DNA of 64,000 bases. Source: Eubacteriales bacterium (GTDB taxonomy: Bacteria > Bacillota > Clostridia > Lachnospirales > Lachnospiraceae). Shown piece by piece: positions 26,649-38,183 of the stretch. The position numbers and the translations under genes were made by a program. Location of the stretch: contig JAUNPK010000003.1 in NCBI GenBank assembly GCA_030536855.1, positions 1-64,000 on the forward strand, given 5' to 3'. The notes under the pieces were generated by a model. That model saw only the letters and a program-made list of their open reading frames with translations, was not told the origin of the DNA and did not search any database. Each line of letters opens with the position of its first letter. The stretch's first letter is position 1.

Positions 26649-28292
26649 GTGAGTGACGTATTTGTAATTGGACATAAGAATCCGGATACTGATTCTGTAT
26701 GTTCGGCATTATGCTATGCAGAGTTAAAAAATAAAATTACAGGAACCCATAATTATAAGGCAAAAAGAGCGGGGCATCTGAATGAAGAAACGCATTTTGT
26801 TCTTGAAAAATGCGGAGTTAAACCACCGGAATATATAAAGGATGTAAGACCGCAGGTCAAGGATATTGATATACGAAAGACGGAAGGAATTGATAAAAAT
26901 ACATCCGTAAGAACAGCATGGAAGCTTATGAAACAGTTGGATGTGGTAACCCTTCCCATAACTGAGGGGACAAGACTTATAGGACTTGTAACCATTGGGG
27001 ACATTGCAAAATCATATTTTGAAATGTATGACAGTAACGTACTCTCTGCCTCTCGCACATCTGTTATGAATATTGTTGAGACTCTTGATGCAACTGTGAT
27101 TACAGGTAATGCCAACACCCAGCTGCAGCATGGAAAGATGATTATAGCTACAACTAATCCGGATGTGATGGAGAATATGATAGATCCGGGTGATATGGTA
27201 ATTATTGGAAACAGATATGAATCACAACTGTGTGCCATAGAGATGAATGCAGGGTGCCTTATTGTATGTGAAGGGGCTAAAGTATCCAATACCATTGCGA
27301 AGATAGCAGGGGACCATGATTGCATAATAATGACTACGCAACATGACACATATACTGTAGCCAGACTTCTTAATCAGGCTATTCCTGTAAGCTTCTTTAT
27401 GAAGGAGCGAGAGGGACTCATTACATTTAAAATGAGGGATTATATTGATGATATAAAGGATATTATGGCACAGAAGCGTCACAGGGATTTCCCTATAGAG
27501 GATGATAATGGCTGCTATATAGGAATGATAAGCAGACGTAATCTGTTAAAGGCGGGAAGAAAGAAGCTTGTACTGGTAGACCATAATGAGAAAAGTCAGG
27601 CGGTTAACGGTGTAGAGGATGCTGAAATTCTGGAGATTATTGATCATCACAGGCTTGGTTCCATTGAAACAATTGCACCTGTATTTTTTAGAAATCAGCC
27701 TTTGGGATGTACCGCAACCATCATATATAAAATGTACCGGGAGAATAATGTTGAAATTGATAAGAAAACAGCCTTTCTTTTATGTTCGGCAATTATTTCA
27801 GATACCCTTATATTTAAATCGCCAACCTGCACAGGGGAGGATATTCATGCCTGCATGGAGTTGTCTGCCATAGCACAGATTGAACCGGAACAGTACGGAA
27901 GGGAAATGTTTAAGGCGGGAAGTAATCTTTCATCTAAGACGGATAAAGAAATATTCTTCAGGGATTTTAAGAAATTTACAGTAAATGATATATCAATCGG
28001 TGTAGGACAGATAAATTCCATGAGTATTGAGGAAATAAGGGGACTGATAGACAGGGAGTCAAGTTATATAAGCAGTGTTACAGGGGAAGCGGGGATAGAT
28101 ATGGTATATCTTATGCTGACAGATATTATGTCAGAAACCTCTTATATTTTGTTTGCAGGTAAGAATTCGGAAAACGTTTTAAGACAGGCATTTAATCTTG
28201 ATACCATATCAGGAAATTGTGCAGTTCTTGAAGGTGTTGTATCACGTAAGAAGCAGTTCTTTCCAAGTATTATGGAAGTGCTGCAACAATAA
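26649..28292 (+). CDS. Manganese-dependent inorganic pyrophosphatase with CBS/DRTGG insert
   Basis: Hydrolyses pyrophosphate. DHH-family motifs frame the protein: GHKNPDTDS at the start, VDHNEKSQ and IIDHHRLGS after the insert, and the DHHA2 domain at the end. Residues ~70-300 hold two CBS motifs around a DRTGG-like domain, the arrangement of family II enzymes regulated by adenine nucleotides. The GTG at 26649 (547 residues) suits the GAGGGGGG ribosome site better than the ATG at 26643, which directly abuts it; both give the same protein apart from two residues. Confidence 0.93.
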   Translation: MSDVFVIGHKNPDTDSVCSALCYAELKNKITGTHNYKAKRAGHLNEETHFVLEKCGVKPPEYIKDVRPQVKDIDIRKTEGIDKNTSVRTAWKLMKQLDVVTLPITEGTRLIGLVTIGDIAKSYFEMYDSNVLSASRTSVMNIVETLDATVITGNANTQLQHGKMIIATTNPDVMENMIDPGDMVIIGNRYESQLCAIEMNAGCLIVCEGAKVSNTIAKIAGDHDCIIMTTQHDTYTVARLLNQAIPVSFFMKEREGLITFKMRDYIDDIKDIMAQKRHRDFPIEDDNGCYIGMISRRNLLKAGRKKLVLVDHNEKSQAVNGVEDAEILEIIDHHRLGSIETIAPVFFRNQPLGCTATIIYKMYRENNVEIDKKTAFLLCSAIISDTLIFKSPTCTGEDIHACMELSAIAQIEPEQYGREMFKAGSNLSSKTDKEIFFRDFKKFTVNDISIGVGQINSMSIEEIRGLIDRESSYISSVTGEAGIDMVYLMLTDIMSETSYILFAGKNSENVLRQAFNLDTISGNCAVLEGVVSRKKQFFPSIMEVLQQ

Positions 28293-28319
28293 AAACCATG
28301 TAATGGAATGGAGATTAGT

Positions 28320-29192
28320 ATGAAAAAATTAATGAAAAATGATCCCTGTTGGTGTAACAGCGGTAAACCTTATTGTGAGTGTCATATGGATTTTGACAGG
28401 AAACTTGAAGCCTATAAAAAGAAATTCCACAAGGTTCCACCAAGATCCATTATAAAAAATGAAGAGCAGCTTCAGGGTATGAGAGAAAGCAGCAAAATAA
28501 ACATTGCTGTTCTTGATTATGTCGGAGAGCATATAAAGGCTGGAATGACTACAGAGGAAATTAATCAGATGGTTTATGAACAGACCACAAAAATGGGAGG
28601 AATTCCGGCACCTCTCAACTATGAAGGATTTCCAAAGAGCGTCTGTACATCTATCAACGAGCAGGTTTGTCATGGTATCCCATCCTCTAATATTCAGATT
28701 ATCGATGGGGATATTATTAATGTTGACTGTTCTACAATTCTTAACGGATATTATTCAGATTCATCAAGAATGTTCTGTATAGGTAGTGTTGCACCGGAGC
28801 ATAAAAAGCTTGTAGATGTAGCAAAGGAATGCGTAGAGCTGGGATTACAGCAGGTTAAGCCATGGGGACATTTAGGTGATGTAGCTCAGGCAATTAATGA
28901 TCATGCCAAAACTAACGGATATTCAGTGGTTCGAGAGGTTGGAGGACATGGTATTGGATTGGAATTCCATGAAACTCCATTTGTAAGTTATGTAATAAGA
29001 AAGGGAACGGGCATGGTTATGGCTCCCGGCATGGTATTTACAATTGAGCCTATGATAAATGCGGGCGGTTCTGATATTTATATTGATGAAAATAACGGAT
29101 GGACTATATATACAGATGACAATTCTTACTCTGCCCAGTGGGAAATTATGGTTCATGTAACACAGGATGGCTATGAGGTAATGGCATACTAA
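28320..29192 (+). CDS. map: Methionine aminopeptidase with N-terminal SEC-C motif
   Basis: Removes the initiator methionine from new proteins. The 290-residue type I enzyme has an N-terminal zinc motif (NDPCWCNSGKPYCECH) that should guide it to the ribosome, then the pita-bread catalytic domain with HGIP, metal ligands in NVDCST and YYSDSSR, GGHGIG and FTIEPM. The ATG at 28320 is used; GGAG lies seven bases upstream in GAATGGAGATTAGTATG, the same leader as pstB. It follows the pyrophosphatase by 27 bases. Confidence 0.93.
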   Translation: MKKLMKNDPCWCNSGKPYCECHMDFDRKLEAYKKKFHKVPPRSIIKNEEQLQGMRESSKINIAVLDYVGEHIKAGMTTEEINQMVYEQTTKMGGIPAPLNYEGFPKSVCTSINEQVCHGIPSSNIQIIDGDIINVDCSTILNGYYSDSSRMFCIGSVAPEHKKLVDVAKECVELGLQQVKPWGHLGDVAQAINDHAKTNGYSVVREVGGHGIGLEFHETPFVSYVIRKGTGMVMAPGMVFTIEPMINAGGSDIYIDENNGWTIYTDDNSYSAQWEIMVHVTQDGYEVMAY

Positions 29193-29251
29193 AAGTAACA
29201 TTTGGCTAAAGCTGACATATATTGTATTGAACTGTATTTAGGGAGTGGAAT

Positions 29252-29401
29252 ATGAATTACAGCAATCAAAGAGAACAGGCATTAGCTATGTGTTATGTTC
29301 CATGGCAGAGATGGTCAAAGTTGTATAAACCTTGTGAAGCATTGCGCCGAGGAACTTTGTTCCCTTGTCTTGATAAACCATACAAGGGAGGTAAATCATG
29401 A
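29252..29401 (+). CDS. cotJA: Spore-coat-associated protein CotJA
   Basis: A 49-residue protein, too short to be picked up by simple length filters. MCYVPWQRW and the C-terminal RRGTLFPCLDKPYKG match CotJA, which has P-W and F-P-L-x-K-P-Y signatures. GGGAGTGG precedes the ATG, and its stop overlaps the cotJB start (ATGA). In Bacillus subtilis cotJABC is made in the mother cell under sigma-E and the products join the spore coat. Confidence 0.88.
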   Translation: MNYSNQREQALAMCYVPWQRWSKLYKPCEALRRGTLFPCLDKPYKGGKS

Positions 29402-29727
29402 TGAATACAACTAATTCAAATCAGTATCAAATGAGCAGACAGGGCGGCTGTCAGAGCAAAAGCTGTAATATAAGACAAGATAAAAAAGCCTTAATGATGA
29501 ATATATATGAGCTTGGTTTTGTTCTGGTGGAGACGGGATTGTATCTGGATACACATCCGGATGATGTTCAGGCGATTGAATATTATATGGATATCAAGGA
29601 ACAGTATAGAAAATATATAGAAAAATATTCCGATTACTACGGACCAATAGATAAGCTGCACATGAGTGGTGACAATTATTGGATGTGGGTAGCGACTCCT
29701 ATGCCATGGGAAGTGGAGGAATGCTGA
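29398..29727 (+). CDS. cotJB: Spore-coat protein CotJB
   Basis: A 109-residue protein with the CotJB core: a helix starting MMNIYELGFVLVE, TGLYLDTHPDD, the Y-x-x-Y-rich middle and the terminal W-x-W-x-x-x-P-x-P-W-E signature. The ATG at 29398 has GGGAGG six bases upstream; an adjacent ATG at 29401 is equally possible. It sits between cotJA and cotJC with overlapping or one-base junctions. Confidence 0.92.
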   Translation: MMNTTNSNQYQMSRQGGCQSKSCNIRQDKKALMMNIYELGFVLVETGLYLDTHPDDVQAIEYYMDIKEQYRKYIEKYSDYYGPIDKLHMSGDNYWMWVATPMPWEVEEC

Positions 29728-29728
29728 T

Positions 29729-30337
29729 ATGTGGAATTATGAAAAAAGACTTGAGTATCCTATCAATATAAAACAAACTAATCCGACGCTGGCAGCTATG
29801 ATAATAAGTCAGTATGGTGGACCGGATGGTGAGATAGGTGCATCTATGAGGTATCTTTCACAGAGGTATGCTATGCCATACAGAGAAGTATCAGGGTTGT
29901 TGACAGATATTGGTACGGAAGAACTTGGTCACTTCGAAATGGTAGCCACCATGGTACACCAGCTTACAAGAAATCTTACAATGGAGCAGATTAAGGGAAC
30001 TCCATTTGAGGCTTATTATGTGGACCATACCGCAGGAGTCTGGCCTCAGGCAGCAGGAGGAATACCTTTTAATGCCTGCGAATTCCAATCCAAAGGCGAT
30101 TCCATAACTGATCTTGTGGAGGATATGGCAGCGGAGCAAAAGGCCAGATCTACTTATGATAATCTTATCAGACTTGCCTGTGATGACCCGGATGTGCTTG
30201 AACCGTTGAAATTCCTACGTGAAAGGGAAATAGTGCATTTCCAGAGATTCGGTGAAGCATTATCCATAGTTCAGGATAAACTTGATTCTAATAATTACTA
30301 TGCATTCAATCCCGCATTCAGACCGGGAAAATGTTGA
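29729..30337 (+). CDS. cotJC: Manganese-catalase-like spore-coat protein CotJC
   Basis: A 202-residue ferritin-fold protein of the manganese catalase family, shorter than free-standing catalases. The dimanganese helices include TEELGHFEMVATMVHQ, VEDMAAEQKARSTYDNL and LREREIVHFQRFGEAL, each with the expected Glu/His ligands. It may protect the spore coat from peroxide. Last gene of the cotJABC operon. Confidence 0.93.
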   Translation: MWNYEKRLEYPINIKQTNPTLAAMIISQYGGPDGEIGASMRYLSQRYAMPYREVSGLLTDIGTEELGHFEMVATMVHQLTRNLTMEQIKGTPFEAYYVDHTAGVWPQAAGGIPFNACEFQSKGDSITDLVEDMAAEQKARSTYDNLIRLACDDPDVLEPLKFLREREIVHFQRFGEALSIVQDKLDSNNYYAFNPAFRPGKC

Positions 30338-30397
30338 ATTAAGGAGAAGGTTTTAAACCTTCTCCAATTATTCTTGTGGAAGGATATGGAGGAACAG

Positions 30398-31105
30398 ATG
30401 AAAGAAAAAATATATACAATAGCTGTTAATGATGCCTTTAATCAGGATTGTGAATGTCCGATTTGTTCAATGTATACCAAACTGGAAAATGATGCGGTGG
30501 AGTATTCAATGGGACCAAGCTATATGGAAGATGATATTAGGGAGCAGACGGACAAAAAAGGGTTTTGTAAAAGACACATTAAACAGGTATACGACATGAA
30601 TAACCGTCTTGGATTTGCCCTGGTTATGAAAACTCATATGGACAGAGTTATTAAAGAGGTTGAGCAGTATTCATCAGATACGGGAAGCGGAAAGAAGCTT
30701 TTAAAGAAGGGAAAAGAAGCCGGAGTATGCGGATATATAGATGACCTTGAGAAAAGCTGTTTTATATGTGATAGAATAAATCAGACATTTGACAGATATA
30801 TAGATACGGTTATTTATATGTATAGACATGATAATGAATTTAAGAAAAAATATGAAGGTTGTAAAGGATTTTGCACAAGTCATTATAAGTCACTCATGAG
30901 AAAAGCAAGTAATACGCTGAGTGGAAATGAATATGAGGATTTTGTAAAAATAACTACGGATGTGTATCTTGAAAATATGAAACGTGTAAGAGATGATGTT
31001 GAGTGGTTTATTGATAAATTTGACCATAGGAATGCTAATGAGCCTTGGAAAAATGCCAAAGATTCTCTTCCAAGGGCAATAACCAAGAATAATTCACTTC
31101 TTTAA
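30398..31105 (+). CDS. Cysteine-rich protein with duplicated CxxC-CxxH unit (DUF6062-like)
   Basis: A 235-residue soluble protein. Two spaced copies of one pattern are visible: C20-xx-C23, then C57-xx-H60, and C121-xx-C124, then C159-xx-H162, with gaps of 33 and 34 residues. This looks like two metal-binding modules from an internal duplication. It resembles proteins labelled DUF6062; no function is known. ATGGAGGA lies upstream of the ATG at 30398; a longer TTG reading from 30374 is less likely. It follows cotJC by 60 bases. Confidence 0.65.
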   Translation: MKEKIYTIAVNDAFNQDCECPICSMYTKLENDAVEYSMGPSYMEDDIREQTDKKGFCKRHIKQVYDMNNRLGFALVMKTHMDRVIKEVEQYSSDTGSGKKLLKKGKEAGVCGYIDDLEKSCFICDRINQTFDRYIDTVIYMYRHDNEFKKKYEGCKGFCTSHYKSLMRKASNTLSGNEYEDFVKITTDVYLENMKRVRDDVEWFIDKFDHRNANEPWKNAKDSLPRAITKNNSLL

Positions 31106-31121
31106 GATTATTATTTCATAA

Positions 31122-31277
31122 CAAATTGCACAGAAAAGATTGTTTGCATTCCATTGTGCTAACCGTTCCGATGAGCCTCTTAGGGCAAAAATCGTGTTCA
31201 GCAAAGGCTTTCACGATTTTTAGAGGCTCATCTCCACAGCACAAAAGTCATTTAACCAATCTTTTTTGTGCAATTTG
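31122..31277. repeat. Nested 156-base hairpin between convergent genes
   Basis: The outer arms 31122-31142 and 31257-31277 pair over 21 bases with one mismatch. Inside, TTGTGCT pairs with AGCACAA, and GATGAGCCTCT...AAAAATCGTG (31170-31196) pairs with 31212-31232, leaving a 15-base loop. It fills the gap between the cysteine-rich gene and the transglutaminase-like gene and could act as a two-way terminator, though it is far longer than needed. Confidence 0.75.
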
Positions 31278-31318
31278 CCACTGAAGTTTTTCATAATGGG
31301 CTTTTGACACCCTGATCA

Positions 31319-32407
31319 TTAATAGGTAAATGTCACAGAGTACAACGTGTAGGCGGTTCTTGGTGTATTCTTGTAAGAATATGAAAGCTGTGTTCCGGCC
31401 GCGGTAATAGCTTTTTTAATATCAATGTCGGAAGAGGACGAAATAAATTCAATCCTTTCTTTTCTTGAGGAGATAGTATTTTTAATCAACTTGTTAAGTT
31501 CACCCTGAGAATTAACATTAGCAAGCTTTGCAATTGAAGCATATGAATAAGGGTATGATGATGAGTTACTTTCAAAGGCGGAAAATTTGTCACGGTCCCA
31601 TGTATGATCAAGGGCCATATCAGCACCGGTAATATTAAAGTAAGAGTGATCAACATATTTACTTGTTGAACCTACAGGGTCATCCCATGTTACATCAACC
31701 TGATACCATACTCCATCAAGCTTTACAACATTCCAGATGTGCTGCTGATTGCCGGCATTTCCCGAAATGGTATCATTCTCGATTCCCAGCATATCCATAA
31801 ATGTTTTGAAACATTCTGCGTACCCGCTGCATACTGCTTCGCCATTTATCAGGGCGTCATAAGCGTTAAATATAGAGTCTTCTTTTTCTACATAAGTAAT
31901 GTTGGAAACCAGATAGTCATGGATTGCCAGTTCATTTTCCACATCACTGTTGTAAGGAGAAGTGACTTCATTAAGTACACTTATATACTTGTTGTAAAGT
32001 GTTAACTGTCGTTCGTTAAGGACGGAAGTATCTTTGGTGTTATATGCGTGCATTATTGCATAATTATCCCAGCAGTCAAAGGTTACTTTCATATTAAAAC
32101 CATCTTTAACTCTACGATATTCAACTTGTATCTGTTCAATCCCATTGACATATAAAAGCCAGGTGTTGGCATCGATTAATGATTCATCTGTTACAAATAT
32201 GTAGCATGTGTTTTCGTTTTTTGATACGGCTTGTGTTATATAATTAATAACTTCTTCCTGGGAAGAGGCCTTGTATTCGTAAGCCTGATATGATATGCCG
32301 TTTTCGTCGCTTACGGAAGAATCAGAGACGAAAGGCAGAGTGCATCCTGAAAAGGATAATATAGTAAATGCTCCTATAACCGGAACAAGAAATTTTTTGA
32401 TATTCAT
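31319..32407 (-). CDS. Transglutaminase-like lipoprotein
   Basis: A 362-residue lipoprotein: lipobox FSGC with C22, then a transglutaminase/protease-like core with the triad C193 (AVCSGYAECF), H223 (QQHIWNVV) and D238 (VDVTWDD). Surface proteins of this type are usually uncharacterised peptidases or crosslinking enzymes in Firmicutes. The C-terminal ~90 residues have no known motif. It is convergent with the cysteine-rich gene. Confidence 0.85.
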   Translation of the reverse strand: MNIKKFLVPVIGAFTILSFSGCTLPFVSDSSVSDENGISYQAYEYKASSQEEVINYITQAVSKNENTCYIFVTDESLIDANTWLLYVNGIEQIQVEYRRVKDGFNMKVTFDCWDNYAIMHAYNTKDTSVLNERQLTLYNKYISVLNEVTSPYNSDVENELAIHDYLVSNITYVEKEDSIFNAYDALINGEAVCSGYAECFKTFMDMLGIENDTISGNAGNQQHIWNVVKLDGVWYQVDVTWDDPVGSTSKYVDHSYFNITGADMALDHTWDRDKFSAFESNSSSYPYSYASIAKLANVNSQGELNKLIKNTISSRKERIEFISSSSDIDIKKAITAAGTQLSYSYKNTPRTAYTLYSVTFTY

Positions 32408-32499
32408 ATAAAAACTCTTTCTATGGTAATGTTTTTCGATTTGTTGTAGTATATATGTAAATTTTAATACGAAACAGGAAAAAAAGGAAGTCCAAAAGA

Positions 32500-33369
32500 A
32501 TGAAAGATTATATAGTAAATAATGTAAAAGATTTTGACCTTAAAGAAACTCTGGAGTGCGGTCAGTGTTTTCATTTTAATAAAATTGATGAAGAGGAGTA
32601 TGTACTTACAGCATATAACAGATTGCTTCACATACGACAGGAAGATAATACCCTGATATTTTATAATACCGCGGAACAGGAGTATAACTCATTGTGGAGA
32701 AAATATTTTGATTTGGAAAGAGATTACGGGCTTATTAAAGAATCTTTACTTAAGTCAGATGAAAAGCTGTGGGAGGCCATAAGTGCCATGCAGGGAGTAA
32801 GGATACTCAACCAGGATTTCTTTGAGACTCTTATTTCATTTATCATTTCACAAAATAAACAAATACCTCATATAAAGAAAATAGTTGCTGATATTTCTGA
32901 AAAATACGGAGATTTTAAGGGGGAAGTGGCAGGCATACCTATGTATTCATTTCCAAGTGTGGAACAGCTTAATGATGCCGGAATTCAGGAATTAAAGGAT
33001 TTAAAGACGGGCTTTAGGGCGCCTTACATAAGAAATGCAGTGGATATGGTATATAAGGGAGATATTAGTGTTAAAACATTTCAAAATATGAATTGTGAGC
33101 AGTGTATAGATGAATTGTGCAGAATCAAAGGGGTAGGAAGTAAGGTGGCAAGCTGTGTGAGCCTTTTTTCACTGGGGAAAAGAGACAGCTTTCCTGTAGA
33201 CGTATGGATAAAGCGGATTATGGAGCATATGTACTTTGATGGAGCAGATACACCTAAGGATGTGATTGCAGAATTTGCAAAAAAACAATACGGAGAGTTG
33301 GGGGGATATGCCCAGCAATATCTGTTTTATTACGGTAAAACCGTAAAAATGGGATTGAAGAAAAAATAA
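32500..33369 (+). CDS. ogg: 8-oxoguanine DNA glycosylase
   Basis: Excises oxidised guanine from DNA. The 289-residue HhH-GPD enzyme resembles the OGG1 group more than MutM: helix-hairpin-helix IKGVGSKVASC with catalytic K215, and D234 in FPVDVWIKR. The N-terminal TATA-binding-like domain starts KDFDLKETLECGQCF. It lies alone before the groESL promoter. Confidence 0.92.
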   Translation: MKDYIVNNVKDFDLKETLECGQCFHFNKIDEEEYVLTAYNRLLHIRQEDNTLIFYNTAEQEYNSLWRKYFDLERDYGLIKESLLKSDEKLWEAISAMQGVRILNQDFFETLISFIISQNKQIPHIKKIVADISEKYGDFKGEVAGIPMYSFPSVEQLNDAGIQELKDLKTGFRAPYIRNAVDMVYKGDISVKTFQNMNCEQCIDELCRIKGVGSKVASCVSLFSLGKRDSFPVDVWIKRIMEHMYFDGADTPKDVIAEFAKKQYGELGGYAQQYLFYYGKTVKMGLKKK

Positions 33370-33418
33370 AAAAATTATAATCAAAATATTAAAAGAATAA
33401 TATATTTAGAAATAGCTG

Positions 33419-33447
33419 TTGACAAAAAAGTTGGCGGATGATATTTT
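33419..33447 (+). promoter_or_regulatory. groESL promoter
   Basis: TTGACA (33419-33424), a 17-base spacer and TATTTT (33442-33447), immediately upstream of the CIRCE operator. Confidence 0.8.
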
Positions 33448-33460
33448 ATGATTATTGAAA

Positions 33461-33487
33461 TTAGCACTCGAACTAAATGAGTGCTAA
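33461..33487 (+). promoter_or_regulatory. CIRCE operator (HrcA binding site)
   Basis: TTAGCACTC-N9-GAGTGCTAA, a perfect match to the CIRCE consensus. HrcA should repress groESL from here; it overlaps the expected transcript start. Confidence 0.97.
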
Positions 33488-33544
33488 CAAATAAAAACAA
33501 AAGCTGCCACATTACGTAGAAGACAGCGGAATGGAGGAATATAT

Positions 33545-33832
33545 ATGAAGTTAGTACCATTAGGAGACAGAGTTGTAATTAAGGCATTGGTTGCTGAGGA
33601 AACTACAAAATCAGGAATTGTTTTACCGGGACAGGCAAAGGAAAAACCATCACAGGCAGAGGTTGTAGCTGTAGGACCTGGCGGAGTTGTTGATGGTAAG
33701 GAAGTTACAATGCAGGTTAAAGCCGGAGATAAAGTTATTTATTCTAAGTATGCCGGAACAGAAGTTAAACTTGATGATGAAGAATTTATCGTTATTAAGC
33801 AGAGCGATATTCTTGCAACTATTGAAGAATAA
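33545..33832 (+). CDS. groES: Co-chaperonin GroES
   Basis: A 95-residue lid of the chaperonin. LVPLGDRVVIK at the start, the mobile loop TTKSGIVLPG and the terminal YSKYAGTEVK segment are typical. GGAGG is eight bases before the ATG. First gene of the CIRCE-controlled operon. Confidence 0.98.
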   Translation: MKLVPLGDRVVIKALVAEETTKSGIVLPGQAKEKPSQAEVVAVGPGGVVDGKEVTMQVKAGDKVIYSKYAGTEVKLDDEEFIVIKQSDILATIEE

Positions 33833-33860
33833 GATTTTATATAAAGTTTTTGATTTTTAG

Positions 33861-35498
<1,638 letters not shown>

Positions 35499-35528
35499 TC
35501 CGTCAGCAAAGTGATATATAACTTATAA

Positions 35529-35580
35529 AAATAAGGTTTGGATGAATGTAGATTCGTGTGCATTTATTCAAACCTTATTT
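35529..35580 (+). terminator. Terminator after groEL
   Basis: AATAAGGTTTGGATGAATG pairs with CATTTATTCAAACCTTATT (one wobble and one mismatch) around a short loop, followed by TTTGCGTTT. Confidence 0.8.
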
Positions 35581-35651
35581 GCGTTTATATGCAGAAATGG
35601 GTATAATTAGAATGGTTTTTTGTGAAAAATACAACAGGATAGGAGTTTATA

Positions 35652-36158
35652 ATGGGATTTGAAACAGAACAACTGGTTAAGCTGAAGGAACCAAAATATG
35701 CACTTGTGATAAAGGCTGTACTTATTATTGCCTGTGTACTGGCGGCCACAACAATTCCACAGACAGGCTCTTTTGGAATTATTGTGCTTGCACTTTTTGT
35801 TGTAGCTACCGTTTTTGTGTTTGAGTACTACAATGCCGAACTGGAATATTCAATTGTTGATGATATGCTTAGTGTTGATAGAATTATGGCAAAATCAATG
35901 AGAAGAAAATGCGGAGTATATACCCTTTCAAGAGCAACACTTGTTGCAAGAGCGGATTCTAATGATGCGTTAAGGATAAATTCTTCTATGGATCTTAAGA
36001 CAACAGATTATTCCGCAGGGGCATCAAACCATGATTCTGTGGTTATTTGTGCTTATAATGAGCATAATGAACTGGAAAGAATATTTATTTATCCCAACGA
36101 AAAGATTCTTGAAGCAATCAAGGAAGTTGTGGATAAAAATGTATATAAAGTTGATTAA
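35652..36158 (+). CDS. Membrane protein with possible PH-like domain
   Basis: A 168-residue protein with two close membrane segments (about 19-34 and 40-58) and a cytoplasmic domain of alternating strands: LEYSIVDDMLSVDRIM, KCGVYTLSRATLVA and SVVICAYNEHNELERIFIYP, ending in a helix. The pattern recalls bacterial PH-like domains of the YdbT type. No name can be supported. Two hairpin terminators follow. Confidence 0.55.
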   Translation: MGFETEQLVKLKEPKYALVIKAVLIIACVLAATTIPQTGSFGIIVLALFVVATVFVFEYYNAELEYSIVDDMLSVDRIMAKSMRRKCGVYTLSRATLVARADSNDALRINSSMDLKTTDYSAGASNHDSVVICAYNEHNELERIFIYPNEKILEAIKEVVDKNVYKVD

Positions 36159-36159
36159 T

Positions 36160-36188
36160 AAAAAGGTTTGACTTTTATATACCTTTTT
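36160..36188 (+). terminator. Terminator of the membrane-protein gene
   Basis: AAAAAGGT (36160-36167) pairs with ACCTTTTT (36181-36188) just after the stop codon. Confidence 0.6.
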
Positions 36189-36252
36189 GATATATTATCA
36201 AATAATATATACAAGATAATCCAATAAATGAGTTGGAATTTGATTACAAGAT

Positions 36253-36279
36253 ATCCGGATTTACATTCGGATTTTTTTG
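36253..36279 (+). terminator. Second terminator before guaB
   Basis: ATCCG and CGGAT frame an A/T loop and are followed by seven T residues. Confidence 0.65.
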
Positions 36280-36330
36280 ATTAATAGGAAATTCTTTTGA
36301 AATTTCCATTAGTCAAAAACACTTCGTGAG

Positions 36331-36407
36331 GTTGCGCATGCTTTTGCAGATGAATAATATCACTAAAGCAACGCAAAAGCGGCACTGGAGTTTCCCGGGC
36401 GAAACTC
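36331..36407 (+). promoter_or_regulatory. Possible guaB leader with alternative pairings
   Basis: GTTGC (36331-36335) can pair with GCAAC (36368-36372), and GCTTTTGC (36340-36347) with GCAAAAGC (36373-36380). The order A-B-A'-B' means a pseudoknot or mutually exclusive helices. A GAGTTTC/GAAACTC hairpin follows (36388-36407). Confidence 0.35.
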
Positions 36408-36443
36408 TATTTTATATCTGAAATTATACGAAAAACATTTTAA

Positions 36444-37928
<1,485 letters not shown>

Positions 37929-37985
37929 TTAATTTTGCTTAGACAGGATTTATATAAAATTCAATTGTAATAGTATGGGATTATT

Positions 37986-38055
37986 AAAGACATTTCGCAA
38001 ATTTTGATATGATAGTCAGAAGACAGGATACATATCATTTGCGGAGTGTCTTTTT
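37986..38055 (+). terminator. Compound terminator after guaB
   Basis: AAAGACA and TGTCTTT form the base, CGCAAAT pairs with ATTTGCG, and TGATATG pairs with CATATCA inside, ending in T residues. Longer than a simple terminator, in the same style as 26471-26566. Confidence 0.7.
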
Positions 38056-38183
38056 TGCAAACAGTAACATTGTAATCTGTCAAATCTTTATACCTCTTGA
38101 TATTTCCTATATATATGATGTATAATGATGCTAGATGAGAGGAAATGTGTACAAGTGATGATGAGTCTATAAGGAGATTGTAT

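Noticed and set aside
26753-27349. A 198-codon open frame on the minus strand inside the pyrophosphatase gene
   Set aside because: It is fully covered by a well-conserved gene on the other strand, lacks a ribosome site and resembles no protein.
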